Origin: Burkholderia thailandensis E264
GTDB lineage: Bacteria > Pseudomonadota > Gammaproteobacteria > Burkholderiales > Burkholderiaceae
Direction of reading: 5' to 3'
Assembly (NCBI RefSeq): GCF_000012365.1
Contig: NC_007650.1
Location: 2,170,001-2,234,000, forward strand
Length of the DNA stretch: 64,000 nucleotides
Shown: positions 19,001 through 31,032 of the stretch, one piece after another
Layout: every line of letters begins with the position of its first letter
How positions within the stretch are numbered: position 1 is the first letter of the stretch
The notes under the pieces: generated by a model
What the model was told of the DNA's origin: nothing
The model's database searches: none
What the model saw: only the letters and a program-made list of their open reading frames with translations
Translations under genes and position numbers: made by a program

Positions 19001-19501
19001 TCAGCCCGGCCCGCGTTCGCCCGGCCACCGATACGCGAGCAGCCGCGAACGCGCGTAAGCATGCTCGCGCACCGCGCCGCGCTGATTGCCGCCGAACAGG
19101 TACACGCGCTCTTCGTCGTGCCGCAGATAAAAACCGACATGCCCTTTCCAGCTCGTCGGTCGATCGCGCATCAGCACGACGACGCATCCGTACGCCGGCT
19201 CGCTCAGCGTCCCCCCCCATTCGAGCCATGAACGCGCGAGCGCGGAGCCCGTTCCCGGTATCCCGACGCGCGAGAAACACCAGTTGATGAACGACGAGCA
19301 CCACGAGACCTTGTCGTCGTAGCCGACGAGATTCGTGCAGCCGTTGTACTCGACGATGCGCGGATTGCTTTCGCCTCGACCGAAGCGCCGCACGCCCCGT
19401 TCGGCGAGCGCGACGGACATCCACGCGGGTTGGCCGATGCCGGCTTGAGGTTCGCCGCACGTCGGCACGATACGTCGCTCCGTTCGGGCAATCGATGTCA
19501 A
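19001..19501 (-). CDS. TIGR02594-type protein (CHAP/NlpC-like cysteine peptidase fold)
   Basis: About 166 residues if translation starts at TTG 19501, which has GGGGAG 6 bases upstream; the frame stays open to 19660 (alternative ATGs at 19660, 19621 and 19420). The core motif runs from PAWMSVALAERGVRRFG through NPRIVEYNGCTN, then VSWCSSFINWCFS (the putative catalytic Cys), and GHVGFYL with its His. This is the pattern of TIGR02594 proteins, often linked to peptidoglycan endopeptidases. No signal peptide is visible from the TTG start. It stands alone and is divergent from the permease gene. Confidence 0.75.
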   Translation of the reverse strand: MTSIARTERRIVPTCGEPQAGIGQPAWMSVALAERGVRRFGRGESNPRIVEYNGCTNLVGYDDKVSWCSSFINWCFSRVGIPGTGSALARSWLEWGGTLSEPAYGCVVVLMRDRPTSWKGHVGFYLRHDEERVYLFGGNQRGAVREHAYARSRLLAYRWPGERGPG

Positions 19502-19862
19502 GCTGTACTCCCCGGTTCGTGGATGGCGGCACGCCCGCGCAGGCAGCGTCGGAAACGCCCGTTCGCGAGCGCTATCGGCAACGCGCGCGACAGGCGTCGC
19601 CCGACGCCGGCAATCGGCCATTTTAGCGATCCGTCGGCAAACGCGCGCCGGCGGCTCCACGCTACGCCGGCGAAACGGGGCTTGCGGGCGGCAAAGCCCG
19701 ATCGTCGCCGATGCGCCGCAAATATATCGTCCGGTCTATGTCCGCTATTACAATCCGCCGATAGCCGCCCAATAGTGGCTGGTTACAGTACGACCGCCCC
19801 GCGCGGCAATACAACGCACAAAGCACTCGGCAACACGACTACTCGACCGGAGAATCGCCCAC
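19502..19862. other. intergenic between divergent genes, permease promoter region
   Basis: The 140 bases before the permease start are less GC-rich and have promoter-like steps around 19715-19760 (AAATATAT, CTATTACAAT). No purine riboswitch fold could be recognised by eye. Confidence 0.5.
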
Positions 19863-21164
19863 ATGGAATCGATCAAACGGTATTTCGGCTTCGCGGAAGC
19901 CGGAACCGACTTGCGCACCGAAATACTCGCGGGCGTCACCACGTTCCTGACGATGGCCTACATCATCTTCGTCAACCCCGCGATCCTCGGCGACGCGGGC
20001 ATGCCGAAGGAATCCGTCTTCGTCGCTACCTGCCTCGTCGCCGCGCTCGCGTCGCTCATCATGGGCCTGTACGCGAACTACCCGATCGCGTGCGCGCCGG
20101 GCATGGGCCTCAACGCCTATTTCGCGTATACCGTGGTCAAGGGCATGGGCTTCACGTGGCAGGCGGCGCTCGGCGCCGTCTTCATCTCCGGGTGCCTGTT
20201 CCTGCTCGTCACGCTGTTGCGCGTGCGCGAGGTGATCGTCAACGGCATTCCCAAATCGCTGCGCATCGCGATCACCGCGGGCATCGGCCTCTTTCTCGGA
20301 ATCATCTCGCTGAAGACGGCGGGCGTGATCGTCGGCAGCCCGGCGACGCTCGTCACGCTCGGCGACCTGCACAAGCCAACCACGGTCCTCGCGATCGTCG
20401 GCTTCTTCGCGATCGTCACGCTCGATTACCTGCGCGTGCGCGGCGCGATCCTGATCGGCATCATCGGCGTGACGATCCTGTCGTTCTTCTTCGGCGGCAA
20501 TCAGTTTCACGGCATCTTCTCGGCGCCGCCGTCGATCGACGCGACGCTGTTCAAGCTCGACATCGGCGCCGCGCTGTCGACGGGCATCGTCAACGTGATC
20601 CTCGTGTTCTTCCTCGTCGAGCTGTTCGACGCGACGGGCACGCTGATGGGCGTCGCGAACCGCGCGGGGCTCCTCGTCGAGGGCAAGATGCACCGGCTGA
20701 ACAAGGCGCTGCTCGCCGACAGCAGCGCGATCGTCGCGGGCTCGCTGCTCGGCACGTCGTCGACGACCGCATACATCGAAAGCGCATCCGGCGTGCAGGC
20801 GGGCGGGCGCACCGGCATGACCGCGATCACCGTCGCCGTGCTGTTCATCGCGTGCCTGTTCATCGCGCCGCTCGCGGGCGTCGTGCCCGGCTACGCGACC
20901 GCGCCGGCTCTGCTCTACGTGTCGTGCCTGATGCTGCGCGACATGGTCGACGTGCCGTGGGACGACGCGACGGAAGCCGTGCCCGCCGCGCTCACCGCGC
21001 TGCTGATGCCGTTCACGTACTCGATCGCGAACGGCGTCGCGTTCGGCTTCATCGCATACGGCGGCCTGAAGCTGCTGACGGGCCACGCAAAGCGGGTGAA
21101 GCCCATCGTGTGGATCATCGCCGCGATCTTCCTGTTCCGCTACTTCTACCTCGGCGCCGAATGA
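19863..21164 (+). CDS. NCS2-family purine permease (adenine/guanine/hypoxanthine type)
   Basis: 433 residues, about 12-14 hydrophobic segments. It belongs to the AzgA-like branch: TEILAGVTTFLTMAYIIFVNP at the N-terminus (motif trimmed to GVTTFLTMAYI), APGMGLNAYFAYTVV, and in TM10 the region ATGTLMGVANRAG followed by GTSSTTAYIESASGVQ AGGRTG. These proteins take up purine bases with protons. GGAGA precedes the ATG by 11 bases. It is monocistronic here, with no purine enzyme nearby. Confidence 0.92.
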   Translation: MESIKRYFGFAEAGTDLRTEILAGVTTFLTMAYIIFVNPAILGDAGMPKESVFVATCLVAALASLIMGLYANYPIACAPGMGLNAYFAYTVVKGMGFTWQAALGAVFISGCLFLLVTLLRVREVIVNGIPKSLRIAITAGIGLFLGIISLKTAGVIVGSPATLVTLGDLHKPTTVLAIVGFFAIVTLDYLRVRGAILIGIIGVTILSFFFGGNQFHGIFSAPPSIDATLFKLDIGAALSTGIVNVILVFFLVELFDATGTLMGVANRAGLLVEGKMHRLNKALLADSSAIVAGSLLGTSSTTAYIESASGVQAGGRTGMTAITVAVLFIACLFIAPLAGVVPGYATAPALLYVSCLMLRDMVDVPWDDATEAVPAALTALLMPFTYSIANGVAFGFIAYGGLKLLTGHAKRVKPIVWIIAAIFLFRYFYLGAE

Positions 21165-21518
21165 ACGGCGCGACGCGCGGCGGCGGCGAATGCGCGGGCG
21201 ATCCGCGCCGCTGACGGTTTCGCTTGTGCTTCGGAGCGCGGGGAGCGCACGTAGACAACGCTGCCGCATCGGACAGTGGCATCGGCGGCACGCGATAGCG
21301 GCGACGGCCCGATCAAAGCAATCCGATGCGAACACGGCCGACGCTCATGCAAACCCGAATGCGCGATTCGTCACCCGTCCAATCCGCTATCGCCCCGGCG
21401 AGACCGAACGAAACGCGGCGGCAAACGCGCGATCCGTCTTGACGTTCGCCGTCGCGATGCCGCCGGCAAGCACGCCGCACGAAAACCGCCTCCGCCGTTG
21501 AATCGGTTCGAGCGGCAC
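21165..21518. other. intergenic, no gene recognised
   Basis: This is the region between the permease stop and the terminator of the convergent DUF1488 gene. It has only Arg/Ala-rich shadow frames, with no clear terminator for the permease. Confidence 0.5.
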
Positions 21519-21552
21519 AAAAAAACGAGCGCTACCCCCGGGCAGCGCTCGT
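21519..21552 (-). terminator. intrinsic terminator of the DUF1488 gene
   Basis: On the minus strand, ACGAGCGCTGCCC pairs with GGGTAGCGCTCGT and is followed by seven T. The stem is nearly perfect. It begins about 20 bases after the DUF1488 stop codon. Confidence 0.92.
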
Positions 21553-21570
21553 TCGCGACGCCGGCGCGAT

Positions 21571-21858
21571 CTAGCGCCAGTTCGCCTCGTAAAACCTGAC
21601 GTACCCGCTTCTCAGCACCACGCACTGCGCGCGCGTCTCCGACAGCAGGCGCCGCGCAGCGGCCTCGATGCGGGGCCGGTGCGTATCGAATGCGCCCACC
21701 ATATCCTCGAAGCGCGGCGAGGCGGCGCCGAAATGATCCTCGAGCGCCTCGGCGGTGATATGGCATTGAACCGGCTCGCCGTCGACCATCGCCATGAACG
21801 CGAGCGTCAATTCGCGTCCCGAATATTCGGGCGCATCGTTCGTGAACTGGATCTGCAT
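21571..21858 (-). CDS. DUF1488 family protein
   Basis: 95 residues from MQIQFTNDAPEYSG, with AAAGGCGG upstream; the ATG at 21891 is less likely. It matches the DUF1488 pattern: short, F(x)D/N start, LTLAFMAMVDGEPVQCHITAEALEDHFG, and a C-terminal RLLSETRAQCVVLRSGYVRF. The function of the family is unknown. It is a single gene with its own terminator. Confidence 0.85.
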   Translation of the reverse strand: MQIQFTNDAPEYSGRELTLAFMAMVDGEPVQCHITAEALEDHFGAASPRFEDMVGAFDTHRPRIEAAARRLLSETRAQCVVLRSGYVRFYEANWR

Positions 21859-22447
21859 CGGAACCGCCTTTGCCGTAGCGCGAGAATGCAAGAAACCGCG
21901 CGCCGCCGGAAGCGTTCGCCGGCCGCAGACGCGCGGGCTGACCGGAGCGGATGCCGCGCGGCGGGCGCCTCGCGCCTGCCGGATGCTCCGGTTGACTTCA
22001 CTTTAGTCGCTTTCCGGCACGACACAAGATTTCGTCAAAAAACCCTGCGCGCGCGCAGGCGCTTGCGCATTCTTCTGGTCATTGACGACGGATCGGCCTG
22101 ACTGCGCCGCCGATCGGACGATGATTCGTCGAGGGAATCGCATGCCGGATTCGACCGCGAATCGCCATGTTCGGGCATTCGCGAGCCTGCCGGGCGCGAC
22201 GGCGGCGATGCCTCGCGCCGCGCGATTCGGCCGCAGGCCGGCCGCGCGCACGCGGTCGGCGCCTTGCACGCCAGCGCCCGCCGCGCTTGCCGGCATCGGC
22301 TCACCACGGCGCCCGCCGTTCGCGGCCCGCGTGCCGCGGCGTCCGCAGCGCGCGTCTCGCGCGCGACCGAATGCGTCCGCGCTGGCCCGAGCGTGCGCCG
22401 CGATCAGGCCCCGCGATGCGGCAAACGCACCGGCTTCCGGCCGCCCG
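21859..22447. other. intergenic, no gene recognised
   Basis: Upstream region of the DUF1488 gene and downstream region of the small membrane-protein gene. No ribosome-site-preceded ORF, family motif or terminator was seen. Confidence 0.5.
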
Positions 22448-22642
22448 TCACTTCTTTTCGTCCTTCGGCCAGACGTTGAGCGCCACGGCGCAGGTCGTCA
22501 CGCCGATCGCGATCGCCGCCGCGCCATATCGCAGCGCGGCATTCTGGTCGAACAACAATCCGTGGATCGCCACGGCGATGCCGGCCAGCACGACGAACGT
22601 CGCGATCGCGGCCAGCACCACTCTCAGTTCCGTCCGAACCAT
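22448..22642 (-). CDS. small membrane protein, DUF2964-like
   Basis: 64 residues, with GGGGAGA 7 bases before the ATG. Two hydrophobic helices (about 8-28 and 38-56: VVLAAIATFVVLAGIAVAI and YGAAAIAIGVTTCAVALNV) are joined by a short polar loop LLFDQNAALR. The charged tail PKDEKK suggests that both ends face the cytoplasm. It resembles the short DUF2964 proteins of Burkholderia. Function unknown. Confidence 0.75.
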   Translation of the reverse strand: MVRTELRVVLAAIATFVVLAGIAVAIHGLLFDQNAALRYGAAAIAIGVTTCAVALNVWPKDEKK

Positions 22643-22911
22643 GATGATTCTCCCCGAACGGATGCATGTCGCGGCGCATGCTGAACGGCGAGGACCGTCG
22701 ATGATTTCCGCACCGGTCCGGGCGAGGCGCGGCGCGTGCGCGCCCTGTTTCCATCATTGCAGGCCGGTGTCCAAAAGCAAGGGAAATTCGATTTGCGGTC
22801 GCACATCGCGCGCGGCGCTTGTATGATGGGACGTGCCCGCGCCGCCACGTCAACCGCTGCGCCGGTCGAGCGGAGAACGCACTCCGCCGGCGGGCCTCCT
22901 GGAGACAAGTC

Positions 22912-24867
<1,956 letters not shown>

Positions 24868-25351
24868 TTGTCGCGGTCGGTTTCCGGTTTCCAGCGACCG
24901 GTTCTCGGTTCTCGGTTCTCGGTTCTCGGTTCTCGGTTCTCGGTTCTCGGTTCTCGGTTCTCGGTTCTCGGTTCTCGGCGACCGGCGACCAATGGTCGAT
25001 TGCCGGCCTTCGACTATCACAGATCGACTTCCGGCTGTCGGCCGCTGACTGCCGATCGCTGGCGGCTGACCATGGACCGTCCGCCGCCGAAGCGCAACCG
25101 TCACCGACTGCGATCGCCGAGCGCCGACAGGCAACCGCCGCGAATCGCCACCGCCGGCTGGCGCACCGACAAGCGACGTCGCGACCGGAGGCCCGCCTTC
25201 GACGGGCGACTGACGGCGGGCGCGGCGCGCGACATCGCGCCTCAGTCGCCATGTCGCGCCGACACGAACCGCAGCGCGCCGAAACGCTAGACCGCATCGG
25301 GTATCCTTGCGGCTTCGCTGACCACGACGCCGCATCGCCGTCCACAATCGC
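24868..25351. other. intergenic containing heptamer repeat
   Basis: Apart from the GTTCTCG array there is no gene. Bases 24980-25290 consist of degenerate CGAC/CTGACC-rich sequence that looks like decayed short repeats. Confidence 0.6.
24901..24977. repeat. heptanucleotide tandem repeat, 11 x GTTCTCG
   Basis: Eleven perfect uninterrupted GTTCTCG units begin 34 bases after the stop of the sigma-54 activator gene. Such perfect arrays change copy number readily in this genus and serve as typing loci. It lies outside genes. Confidence 0.98.
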
Positions 25352-25642
25352 ATGACCGAAGAACGTTCGCACTGGGTGCGGGTCGAGCCGCTCGGCGCAG
25401 GCTTCGACGCGCCCGAGTCGCTGTCGCTGCTCGAAGCCGCGGGCTTCGCCGGCGTGTCGCTGCCCCGCTCGTGCCGCAACGGCACGTGCCGGACCTGTCT
25501 GTGCCGTCTGCGCGAAGGCTCGGTCGCCTATCGGATCGAATGGCCCGGCGTGAGCGCCGAGGAAAAGGCCGAAGGCTACATCCTGCCGTGCGTCGCGATC
25601 GCGCAGTCCGATCTCGTCATCGAGGTGCCGGACGCCGAATGA
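25352..25642 (+). CDS. plant-type [2Fe-2S] ferredoxin
   Basis: 96 residues. The cluster ligands form CX4CX2CX30C: Cys41, Cys46, Cys49 and Cys80 in PRSCRNGTCRTCLCRL and YILPCVA; Cys51 is extra. The beta-grasp pattern fits stand-alone ferredoxins that serve oxygenases or reductases. It has no adjacent partner. It is convergent with fptX, 64 bases apart, and lies just after the repeat region. No strong ribosome site is visible. Confidence 0.88.
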   Translation: MTEERSHWVRVEPLGAGFDAPESLSLLEAAGFAGVSLPRSCRNGTCRTCLCRLREGSVAYRIEWPGVSAEEKAEGYILPCVAIAQSDLVIEVPDAE

Positions 25643-25706
25643 GCCGACGCGCGCGGCGATCGCCCGCATGTCCGCGCCGCTCCATCGAGCGCAGCCGAAC
25701 CCGGCA

Positions 25707-26954
25707 TCACGCGAGCGCATCCCCCGAAGGCCACTGCGCGCGCCCGGCCTCCCGCCGCCTCAGCCGCGCCGCGATCAGCGCCGCCAGCACGGCGAGCGCC
25801 GCGCCCGCGAGAAAGCCGCCGGTATAGCCGACCTTCGACGTCAGCGTCAGCATCATCGATGACGCGATCAGCTCGCCGAGATCGCGCGTGCTCTGCACCG
25901 CTGTGACGTCGGTGCCCGCCTGATCGCCGCTGCCCGCGAAGCGCATGCCGGCCGTCATGATCGATACCGACGTGATGCCCGTCGACAGCGATCCGAGCAC
26001 CGTGCACAGCCACACCCAATGCGGCGCGGTCGCGAGCCACCCGTTCGCCTGCGCGAACCACAGCAGCGCGCCGGCGCCCGCGCAACTCACGCCCGCCGAA
26101 AACGCGCGCCACAGGCCGAGCCGCCGCACGAGCCACGCGCCGCCGCCGCAACCGAGCACGACGGTCACGAGGCCGCCCGCCATGCCGAGCCGGCCGATCG
26201 CGTCGAGCGTCCAGCCCGCATCGTTGAGGAACAGCTTCGACAGCCCGAAGCCGGACACGGCCGTCATCGCCGACAGCAACGCGAGCGCCAGCAACGACAG
26301 CGACCACGGCCGCCTCGCGAAGCGCGCGAGGCTCGCGTCGTGCGCGCTCGGCGTGCCCGGCCGGTCGGCGTCGCGCGGCATCAGCCACAGCACGCACGCA
26401 AGGCTCGCGAGCGGCACCGCCGCGAGCGCGAGAAACGCGGCCCGCTGGCCGAACAGGCCGATCAGCGTGAGCGCGCCCGCGCCGCCGCCGAAGAAGCCGA
26501 TCATCACGCCCGCGATCTGGATCGCATTGATCTTCGCGAGCGCGCCGCCCTGAAAATGCTCGGCGGCCATGCCGTCGTTCGCGATGTCCTGCGTCGCGCT
26601 CGCGAGCGACGCGATGGCCAGCAGGCCGACCGCCCAGCCCGCCGTCGCGACTGTCATCCCGATTTGCGCGAGGCTCGCGAGACACAGCACGACGACGCAC
26701 TGCATCGGCAGCATCCAGCTGCGGCGGCGGCCGATCCGCGCGGACCAGCGATTGTCGACGACGGGCGCCCACAGGAACTTGACGACCCACGGCAGCCCGA
26801 CGAGCGGCAGGAACGCGAGCGCGTGCAGCGGCGCGCCGTCGTGGCGCAGCAAGGTAGGCATCGCGTCCATCGCGATGCCGATCGGGATGCCCTGCGACAG
26901 ATAAAGCAGCGTGATGGTGATCACGAGGCGGCGATGTTCGAGCAAATCGCGCAT
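25707..26954 (-). CDS. fptX: RhtX/FptX-family siderophore permease (MFS)
   Basis: 415 residues from MRDLLEHRRL, with GGAG 6 bases upstream; the open frame upstream is not coding. About 12 membrane segments. The N-terminal LYLSQGIPIGIAMDAMPTLL and LPWVVKFLWAPVVDNRW are the typical RhtX/FptX/AmpG-like signature. In P. aeruginosa FptX moves ferripyochelin across the inner membrane. It is the last gene of the fptABCX operon, 16 bases after fptC. Confidence 0.92.
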   Translation of the reverse strand: MRDLLEHRRLVITITLLYLSQGIPIGIAMDAMPTLLRHDGAPLHALAFLPLVGLPWVVKFLWAPVVDNRWSARIGRRRSWMLPMQCVVVLCLASLAQIGMTVATAGWAVGLLAIASLASATQDIANDGMAAEHFQGGALAKINAIQIAGVMIGFFGGGAGALTLIGLFGQRAAFLALAAVPLASLACVLWLMPRDADRPGTPSAHDASLARFARRPWSLSLLALALLSAMTAVSGFGLSKLFLNDAGWTLDAIGRLGMAGGLVTVVLGCGGGAWLVRRLGLWRAFSAGVSCAGAGALLWFAQANGWLATAPHWVWLCTVLGSLSTGITSVSIMTAGMRFAGSGDQAGTDVTAVQSTRDLGELIASSMMLTLTSKVGYTGGFLAGAALAVLAALIAARLRRREAGRAQWPSGDALA

Positions 26955-26970
26955 GAAGTCTCCAGTAGCG

Positions 26971-28485
26971 TTAAGGAAGTTCGGAACGCGGCGGCGGCAG
27001 GCCGGCGGGCGGCGCCGCGACGCGGCGAGGACGCCGCGCCGCGCGCAGCAGCAATGCGCCGAGGCAGGCGAGCGCGGCATCGACGTGTGCGTAGACGGGT
27101 GCGCCCGCGCCGAGCAGCGCGATCGACAGATGCGCGGCGCCGGCGAGCAGATACGCGGCGCCCGCCGCCCCCATCAGCGCGCGCACGAGCGCGGCGCGAT
27201 CGCGCACGCGCGCGGCGAGCAACGCGCTGCCGAGCCAGGTCGACCAGAACAGCGCGGCGAGCGCGTCGTCGGCGCGCGCGCCGGGCGGCAGCACGCGCCC
27301 CGCGAACAGCAGCACGCCGCCCGCGAGCACAAGGCCGCCGCACACGCCCGCACCAAGCGCCGCGAGCGTGCGGGCGCGGGCGTCGCGCTGCGCGTGCCGT
27401 CGCTCGATCCACAGAACGAGCCCCGTCGCGCACAGCACGCAGGCAGCCACGCCCATCAGAAAGTGAAGCGCGCGCAGACTGCCGCCCGCCGCGCCGCTCC
27501 AGCCGTACCGCGCGAAATGCAGCGGCTGGACCGCGATGAACGCGCGCAGCCAGAAGCCCCGGCCGCGCGATGTCGCGTCCGCGAGCCACTGCCCGTCGGC
27601 CGCGCGATACAGATGGCGCTCGAACAGCGCGGTGCTCGGCAGGCCCGCCGCCGTGCCGGCGATCTCGACGCTCGCGTTCGCATCGCCCCAGTGGTGCAGC
27701 GCGACGACTTCGGGACGAAATGCCGGCGCACGCGCGGCGTCGCGCCGGAGCAGTGCGTCGAGATCCGGTGCGCGCGACCACGGCTTGTCGACCGCCGCGG
27801 GCGGCGGCGCGCCCATCAGCGCCGCGAACGCCCGTTGCGGCTGCCCCGGAAACGCGACCGGCGCGAGCGATACCGTGCCAAGCGCGCCGAGCCCGGACAG
27901 CGCGCCCGTGAGCGCGAACAGCACGAGCCACGGCGCGCCCCAGAGGCCGATCCATCCGTGCAGGTCGAAGAGCGCGATGCGCACGCCCCGGTCGCGCCGC
28001 ACGCGCGCCGAATCGGGCCAGTGGCGCCGGTGCAGCACGAGCCCCGCGACGATCAGCACGAGCAGCGCGATACCCCACAGGCTCACGAAGATCCGGCCGG
28101 GAAAGCCGGCGAACATCGTCTTGTGCAGCGTGACGAGCGGCATGGCGCGCGCCGCCTCCGCGAGCGGCTCCCCCGTCGCCGGATTCAGCGCGAGCGCGCA
28201 GACCTGCCGCGCCGAGCAGAACCGGACCGCCGGATCGCTCGGCTGCGGCAGCACGATGCGCGCATCGCGCAGCGAAAACCCGAGCGCCGCCGCGCGCGCG
28301 GCAAGCCGCTCGAGCGGCAGCGGCGGCCCGGCGACGGCAAGCGCCGGCGGCCGCCACCAGCCCTGCATCGATTCCTGCGCGAGACTCCACGTGCCCGTGA
28401 ACAGGATGACGAACAGCACGACGCCGAACAGCGCGCCCGCCCCGCGATGGACAGCGCGCCAGCGCGATCGCAGCGATGCGTCCAT
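26971..28485 (-). CDS. fptC: PepSY-associated TM protein, FptC-like
   Basis: 504 residues. The N-terminal membrane anchor with HRGAGALFGVVLFVILFTGTWSL, a periplasmic PepSY-like region (about 55-130), LHKTMFAGFPGRIFVSLWG and HGWIGLWGAPWLVLFALTGALSG are typical of iron-regulated PepSY_TM proteins. Several C-terminal TM helices lie at about 330-490. In pseudomonads this gene lies between fptB and fptX; a role in reducing or releasing iron from the siderophore is suggested by the family but not shown here. It begins 1 base after the fptB stop. Confidence 0.85.
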   Translation of the reverse strand: MDASLRSRWRAVHRGAGALFGVVLFVILFTGTWSLAQESMQGWWRPPALAVAGPPLPLERLAARAAALGFSLRDARIVLPQPSDPAVRFCSARQVCALALNPATGEPLAEAARAMPLVTLHKTMFAGFPGRIFVSLWGIALLVLIVAGLVLHRRHWPDSARVRRDRGVRIALFDLHGWIGLWGAPWLVLFALTGALSGLGALGTVSLAPVAFPGQPQRAFAALMGAPPPAAVDKPWSRAPDLDALLRRDAARAPAFRPEVVALHHWGDANASVEIAGTAAGLPSTALFERHLYRAADGQWLADATSRGRGFWLRAFIAVQPLHFARYGWSGAAGGSLRALHFLMGVAACVLCATGLVLWIERRHAQRDARARTLAALGAGVCGGLVLAGGVLLFAGRVLPPGARADDALAALFWSTWLGSALLAARVRDRAALVRALMGAAGAAYLLAGAAHLSIALLGAGAPVYAHVDAALACLGALLLRAARRPRRVAAPPAGLPPPRSELP

Positions 28486-28486
28486 G

Positions 28487-28750
28487 TCAGCGGCCTCCGT
28501 AGAGCCAGACGCACGGCGTCAACACCGCGAGCCACGCGCACGCGCGCCACGCGGCCTGCCGAGCGTCGCGCGCGACCAGCGCCCACAGCAGCACGGCGAC
28601 GCCCGAAACCAGCGCGACGAGCACCGCCGCATAAAGCCGGTTCAGCCCGTTGGCCGGATAGTGGCGGGCGAGCGCCACCGCGAATTCGATCGCGCCCAGC
28701 GCGGCGCCGCCCACCGCGACGCCCGCCCGCGCGAGCCAGCCGCCCGCCAT
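28487..28750 (-). CDS. fptB: small membrane protein, FptB-like
   Basis: 87 residues from [10 protein letters not shown]; the ATG overlaps the fptA stop by one base (TGATG), which sets the start. Three hydrophobic helices (about 8-28, 38-59 and 68-84). Small DUF3649-like proteins of this kind follow many TonB-receptor genes together with PepSY proteins. The position between fptA and fptC is that of fptB in P. aeruginosa. Function unknown. Confidence 0.75.
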   Translation of the reverse strand: MAGGWLARAGVAVGGAALGAIEFAVALARHYPANGLNRLYAAVLVALVSGVAVLLWALVARDARQAAWRACAWLAVLTPCVWLYGGR

Positions 28751-30993
28751 CAGAACTGCCCGCGCACGGTCAGCATCACGTTGCGCGGCTCCCCATAGCG
28801 ATTGTTCCAGCCGGGCTGGCTGAGACTCTGGTAGTAAGTGCGGTCGAACAGGTTGTTGACGTTGAGCGCGGCGCTCCATTGCCTGTCGTAGCGATAGCCG
28901 AGCCGCACGCTCGCGAGCGCGTAGCCGCCCTGTCGCATCGTGACGCCGTTCGACGCCGCCGAGAAATCGCTCTGCACCTGCACGCCGCCGCCGATGCTCC
29001 AGCGGCGTTCCTGCCACGGCAGGTCGTAGTTCGTCCACAAGCGCAGCAGGTGGCGCGGCGTGAGCTCCGCCGCGAACGCGCCGCCGTTGGCGACGTCCTT
29101 CGCATAGCGGATCGTGTCGAACGTGTAGCTCGCCCACACGCTCCACCACGGCGTGATGCGCCCGTTCGCCTCGAATTCGAAGCCCTGGCTGCGCACGCTG
29201 CCGCCGTTCACGTAGTAGCAGCTCCGCCCGGCGCATGGATGTGCGGCATCGACCTGCGGATTGTTATCGAGATCGATGCGAAACGCCGCGAGCGACACGT
29301 TGAGCTTGCCGCCCGACAGCTCGCCCTTGATACCGGTCTCGTAGGTGCGGCCCTTCACCGGCGTCAGGATGCTGCCGTCCCAGGTCGGCTTGGTCTGCGG
29401 CTGGAACACTTCCGCATAGCTCGCGTACCACGACCAGTCGCGCGCGACATCCCAGATCAGCCCGCCATACGGCGTGAACTGGCGGCCCGCGTTGTAGTGC
29501 GCGCCGAGGCTGTCCTGGCTCCACCAGCTCACGCGCCCGCCCAGCACGAGCGTGACCGGCTGCGCGAGCTTGATGCGGCCGAGGCCGTAGACGCCCTTTT
29601 GCGAGATGTCGTTCTGCATGTCCTGCCGGTACGGCCCGATACCCGGCTCCGGCACGCTGTCCGGATTCCAGCGGTACACGTTCACCGGCGTGCCGGCGCC
29701 CGCCAGCAGCGGCGCGCTGAGCTGCCCGTTGCTGCTGCTCGCGTAGGTTGCGCCGAACAGCAGTTCGTGCGCGAGCCCGAACGCGCGCACCGGGCCCTGC
29801 ACGTTCGCATCGACGCTGCGGCTATAGCCGCTGAACTGGTATGCGCCTCCCATCAGCGTGCCGCCCGCACCCGTGGCCCGATCGATCGCGCCGTACGAGC
29901 CCGCGTATTTCAGGTCGGAGCGCACCGCCTGATACTCGCCGCTCACCAGTGCCTTCCAGCCGCCGCCGAGCTTCTGCTCGACCGAGCCGAACGCGCGCGT
30001 CGTATCCCAGTCGAAGTGGCCCCAGCCGACGTCGAGGAATGTCGATCGCGACAGGCCGAGGCTCGAGCCGTCGCGCGCCATCGGCACGCCGGACATGTCG
30101 GGCACCGACGCGACCGACTGGTATTGCGCGCCGACCGTGACGAGCGTGTCGCGCGTCACGTCGATCTCGGCGATGCCGTAGATCGAGCGCGTATCCTGCT
30201 TCGCGCGATCGTAAAAGAAGCCGCGGTCCTCGTACGCGGCGACGAGCCGCCCGCGCACCGTGCCCGCCGGGTTCAGCGGCCCGCCGATGTCGGCCTGCGC
30301 TCGGTAGCGCCCCCAACTGCCGATGCTCGCGCTCGCGTTCGCGGCAAACTGATATTGCGGCCGCTTGCGCACCAGATTGACGGTCGCGGCCGGATTGCCC
30401 GAGCCGTGCAGCAAGCCGTTCGCGCCGCGCAGGATCTCCACCCGCTCGTACACCGACATGTCCTGCGGCGAGCTCGCCATGTCGCCGAGCACGACGGGCA
30501 CGCCGTCGAGCTCGAACGAATCCACCTTGAAGCCGCGCACGAAGTACGCGGTCGTCAGCAGCACGTATGGCTGCACGGTCACGCCGGCCGACTGCTGCAT
30601 CACGTCGTCGAGGCTGAACAGGTTCTGCTGCTCGATCCGCTCGCGCGTCGTCACACTGACCGATTGCGCAATCTCCCGCAGCGCGAGCGGCATCTTGCCG
30701 ACAGTCGCGATCGACGGGTCGTCCGCCGCATCCTTCGACGCGCTTACCGAAATCGCCTTCAACTCGCCGCCGGCCGGCCGTGCGCCGGCGGCTCGCTGCC
30801 GCGTGCCTTCCTGCACGCTCTCGTTCTTTTGCGTGTCGCTCTTCGCGGCCGTGCCGGCAAGCGCCGCCGCACCGGGGTGGGCCGCGATCAGCATGCCCAG
30901 GCAAAGCGACGAACGCCACCGCCTTCCCCCGAAACGCCCAACCGGCGCGGCCACGCGCCGCGATCTCTCAGGTCCCGCCACCTCGTACTGCAT
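28750..30993 (-). CDS. fptA: TonB-dependent ferripyochelin receptor
   Basis: 747 residues. A twin-Arg-rich start is followed by a signal-like hydrophobic stretch (about 28-46), then the plug (about 90-200: [59 protein letters not shown]; motifs overlap typical siderophore receptors). A 22-strand barrel follows, ending in Phe after [11 protein letters not shown]. It carries ferripyochelin across the outer membrane. There is no N-terminal signalling domain. A Fur-type palindrome lies 17 bases upstream of the start. First gene of fptABCX. Confidence 0.93.
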   Translation of the reverse strand: MQYEVAGPERSRRVAAPVGRFGGRRWRSSLCLGMLIAAHPGAAALAGTAAKSDTQKNESVQEGTRQRAAGARPAGGELKAISVSASKDAADDPSIATVGKMPLALREIAQSVSVTTRERIEQQNLFSLDDVMQQSAGVTVQPYVLLTTAYFVRGFKVDSFELDGVPVVLGDMASSPQDMSVYERVEILRGANGLLHGSGNPAATVNLVRKRPQYQFAANASASIGSWGRYRAQADIGGPLNPAGTVRGRLVAAYEDRGFFYDRAKQDTRSIYGIAEIDVTRDTLVTVGAQYQSVASVPDMSGVPMARDGSSLGLSRSTFLDVGWGHFDWDTTRAFGSVEQKLGGGWKALVSGEYQAVRSDLKYAGSYGAIDRATGAGGTLMGGAYQFSGYSRSVDANVQGPVRAFGLAHELLFGATYASSSNGQLSAPLLAGAGTPVNVYRWNPDSVPEPGIGPYRQDMQNDISQKGVYGLGRIKLAQPVTLVLGGRVSWWSQDSLGAHYNAGRQFTPYGGLIWDVARDWSWYASYAEVFQPQTKPTWDGSILTPVKGRTYETGIKGELSGGKLNVSLAAFRIDLDNNPQVDAAHPCAGRSCYYVNGGSVRSQGFEFEANGRITPWWSVWASYTFDTIRYAKDVANGGAFAAELTPRHLLRLWTNYDLPWQERRWSIGGGVQVQSDFSAASNGVTMRQGGYALASVRLGYRYDRQWSAALNVNNLFDRTYYQSLSQPGWNNRYGEPRNVMLTVRGQF

Positions 30994-31005
30994 GAAAGCC
31001 CCCGC

Positions 31006-31032
31006 ATTTGATAATCATTCTCATTATCAAAT
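31006..31032. promoter_or_regulatory. Fur box before fptA
   Basis: The core GATAATCATTCTCATTATC (31010-31028) matches 16 of 19 positions of the classical Fur box. It sits in a longer perfect palindrome with 10-base arms, ATTTGATAAT-N7-ATTATCAAAT. Iron-dependent repression of fptABCX is expected. Confidence 0.9.

Noticed and set aside
26911..31011. A 1366-codon open frame on the plus strand across the fptABCX genes
   Set aside because: It is antisense to four well-supported genes, has extreme Arg/His/Ala composition and no domain motif; a GC-rich antisense shadow.
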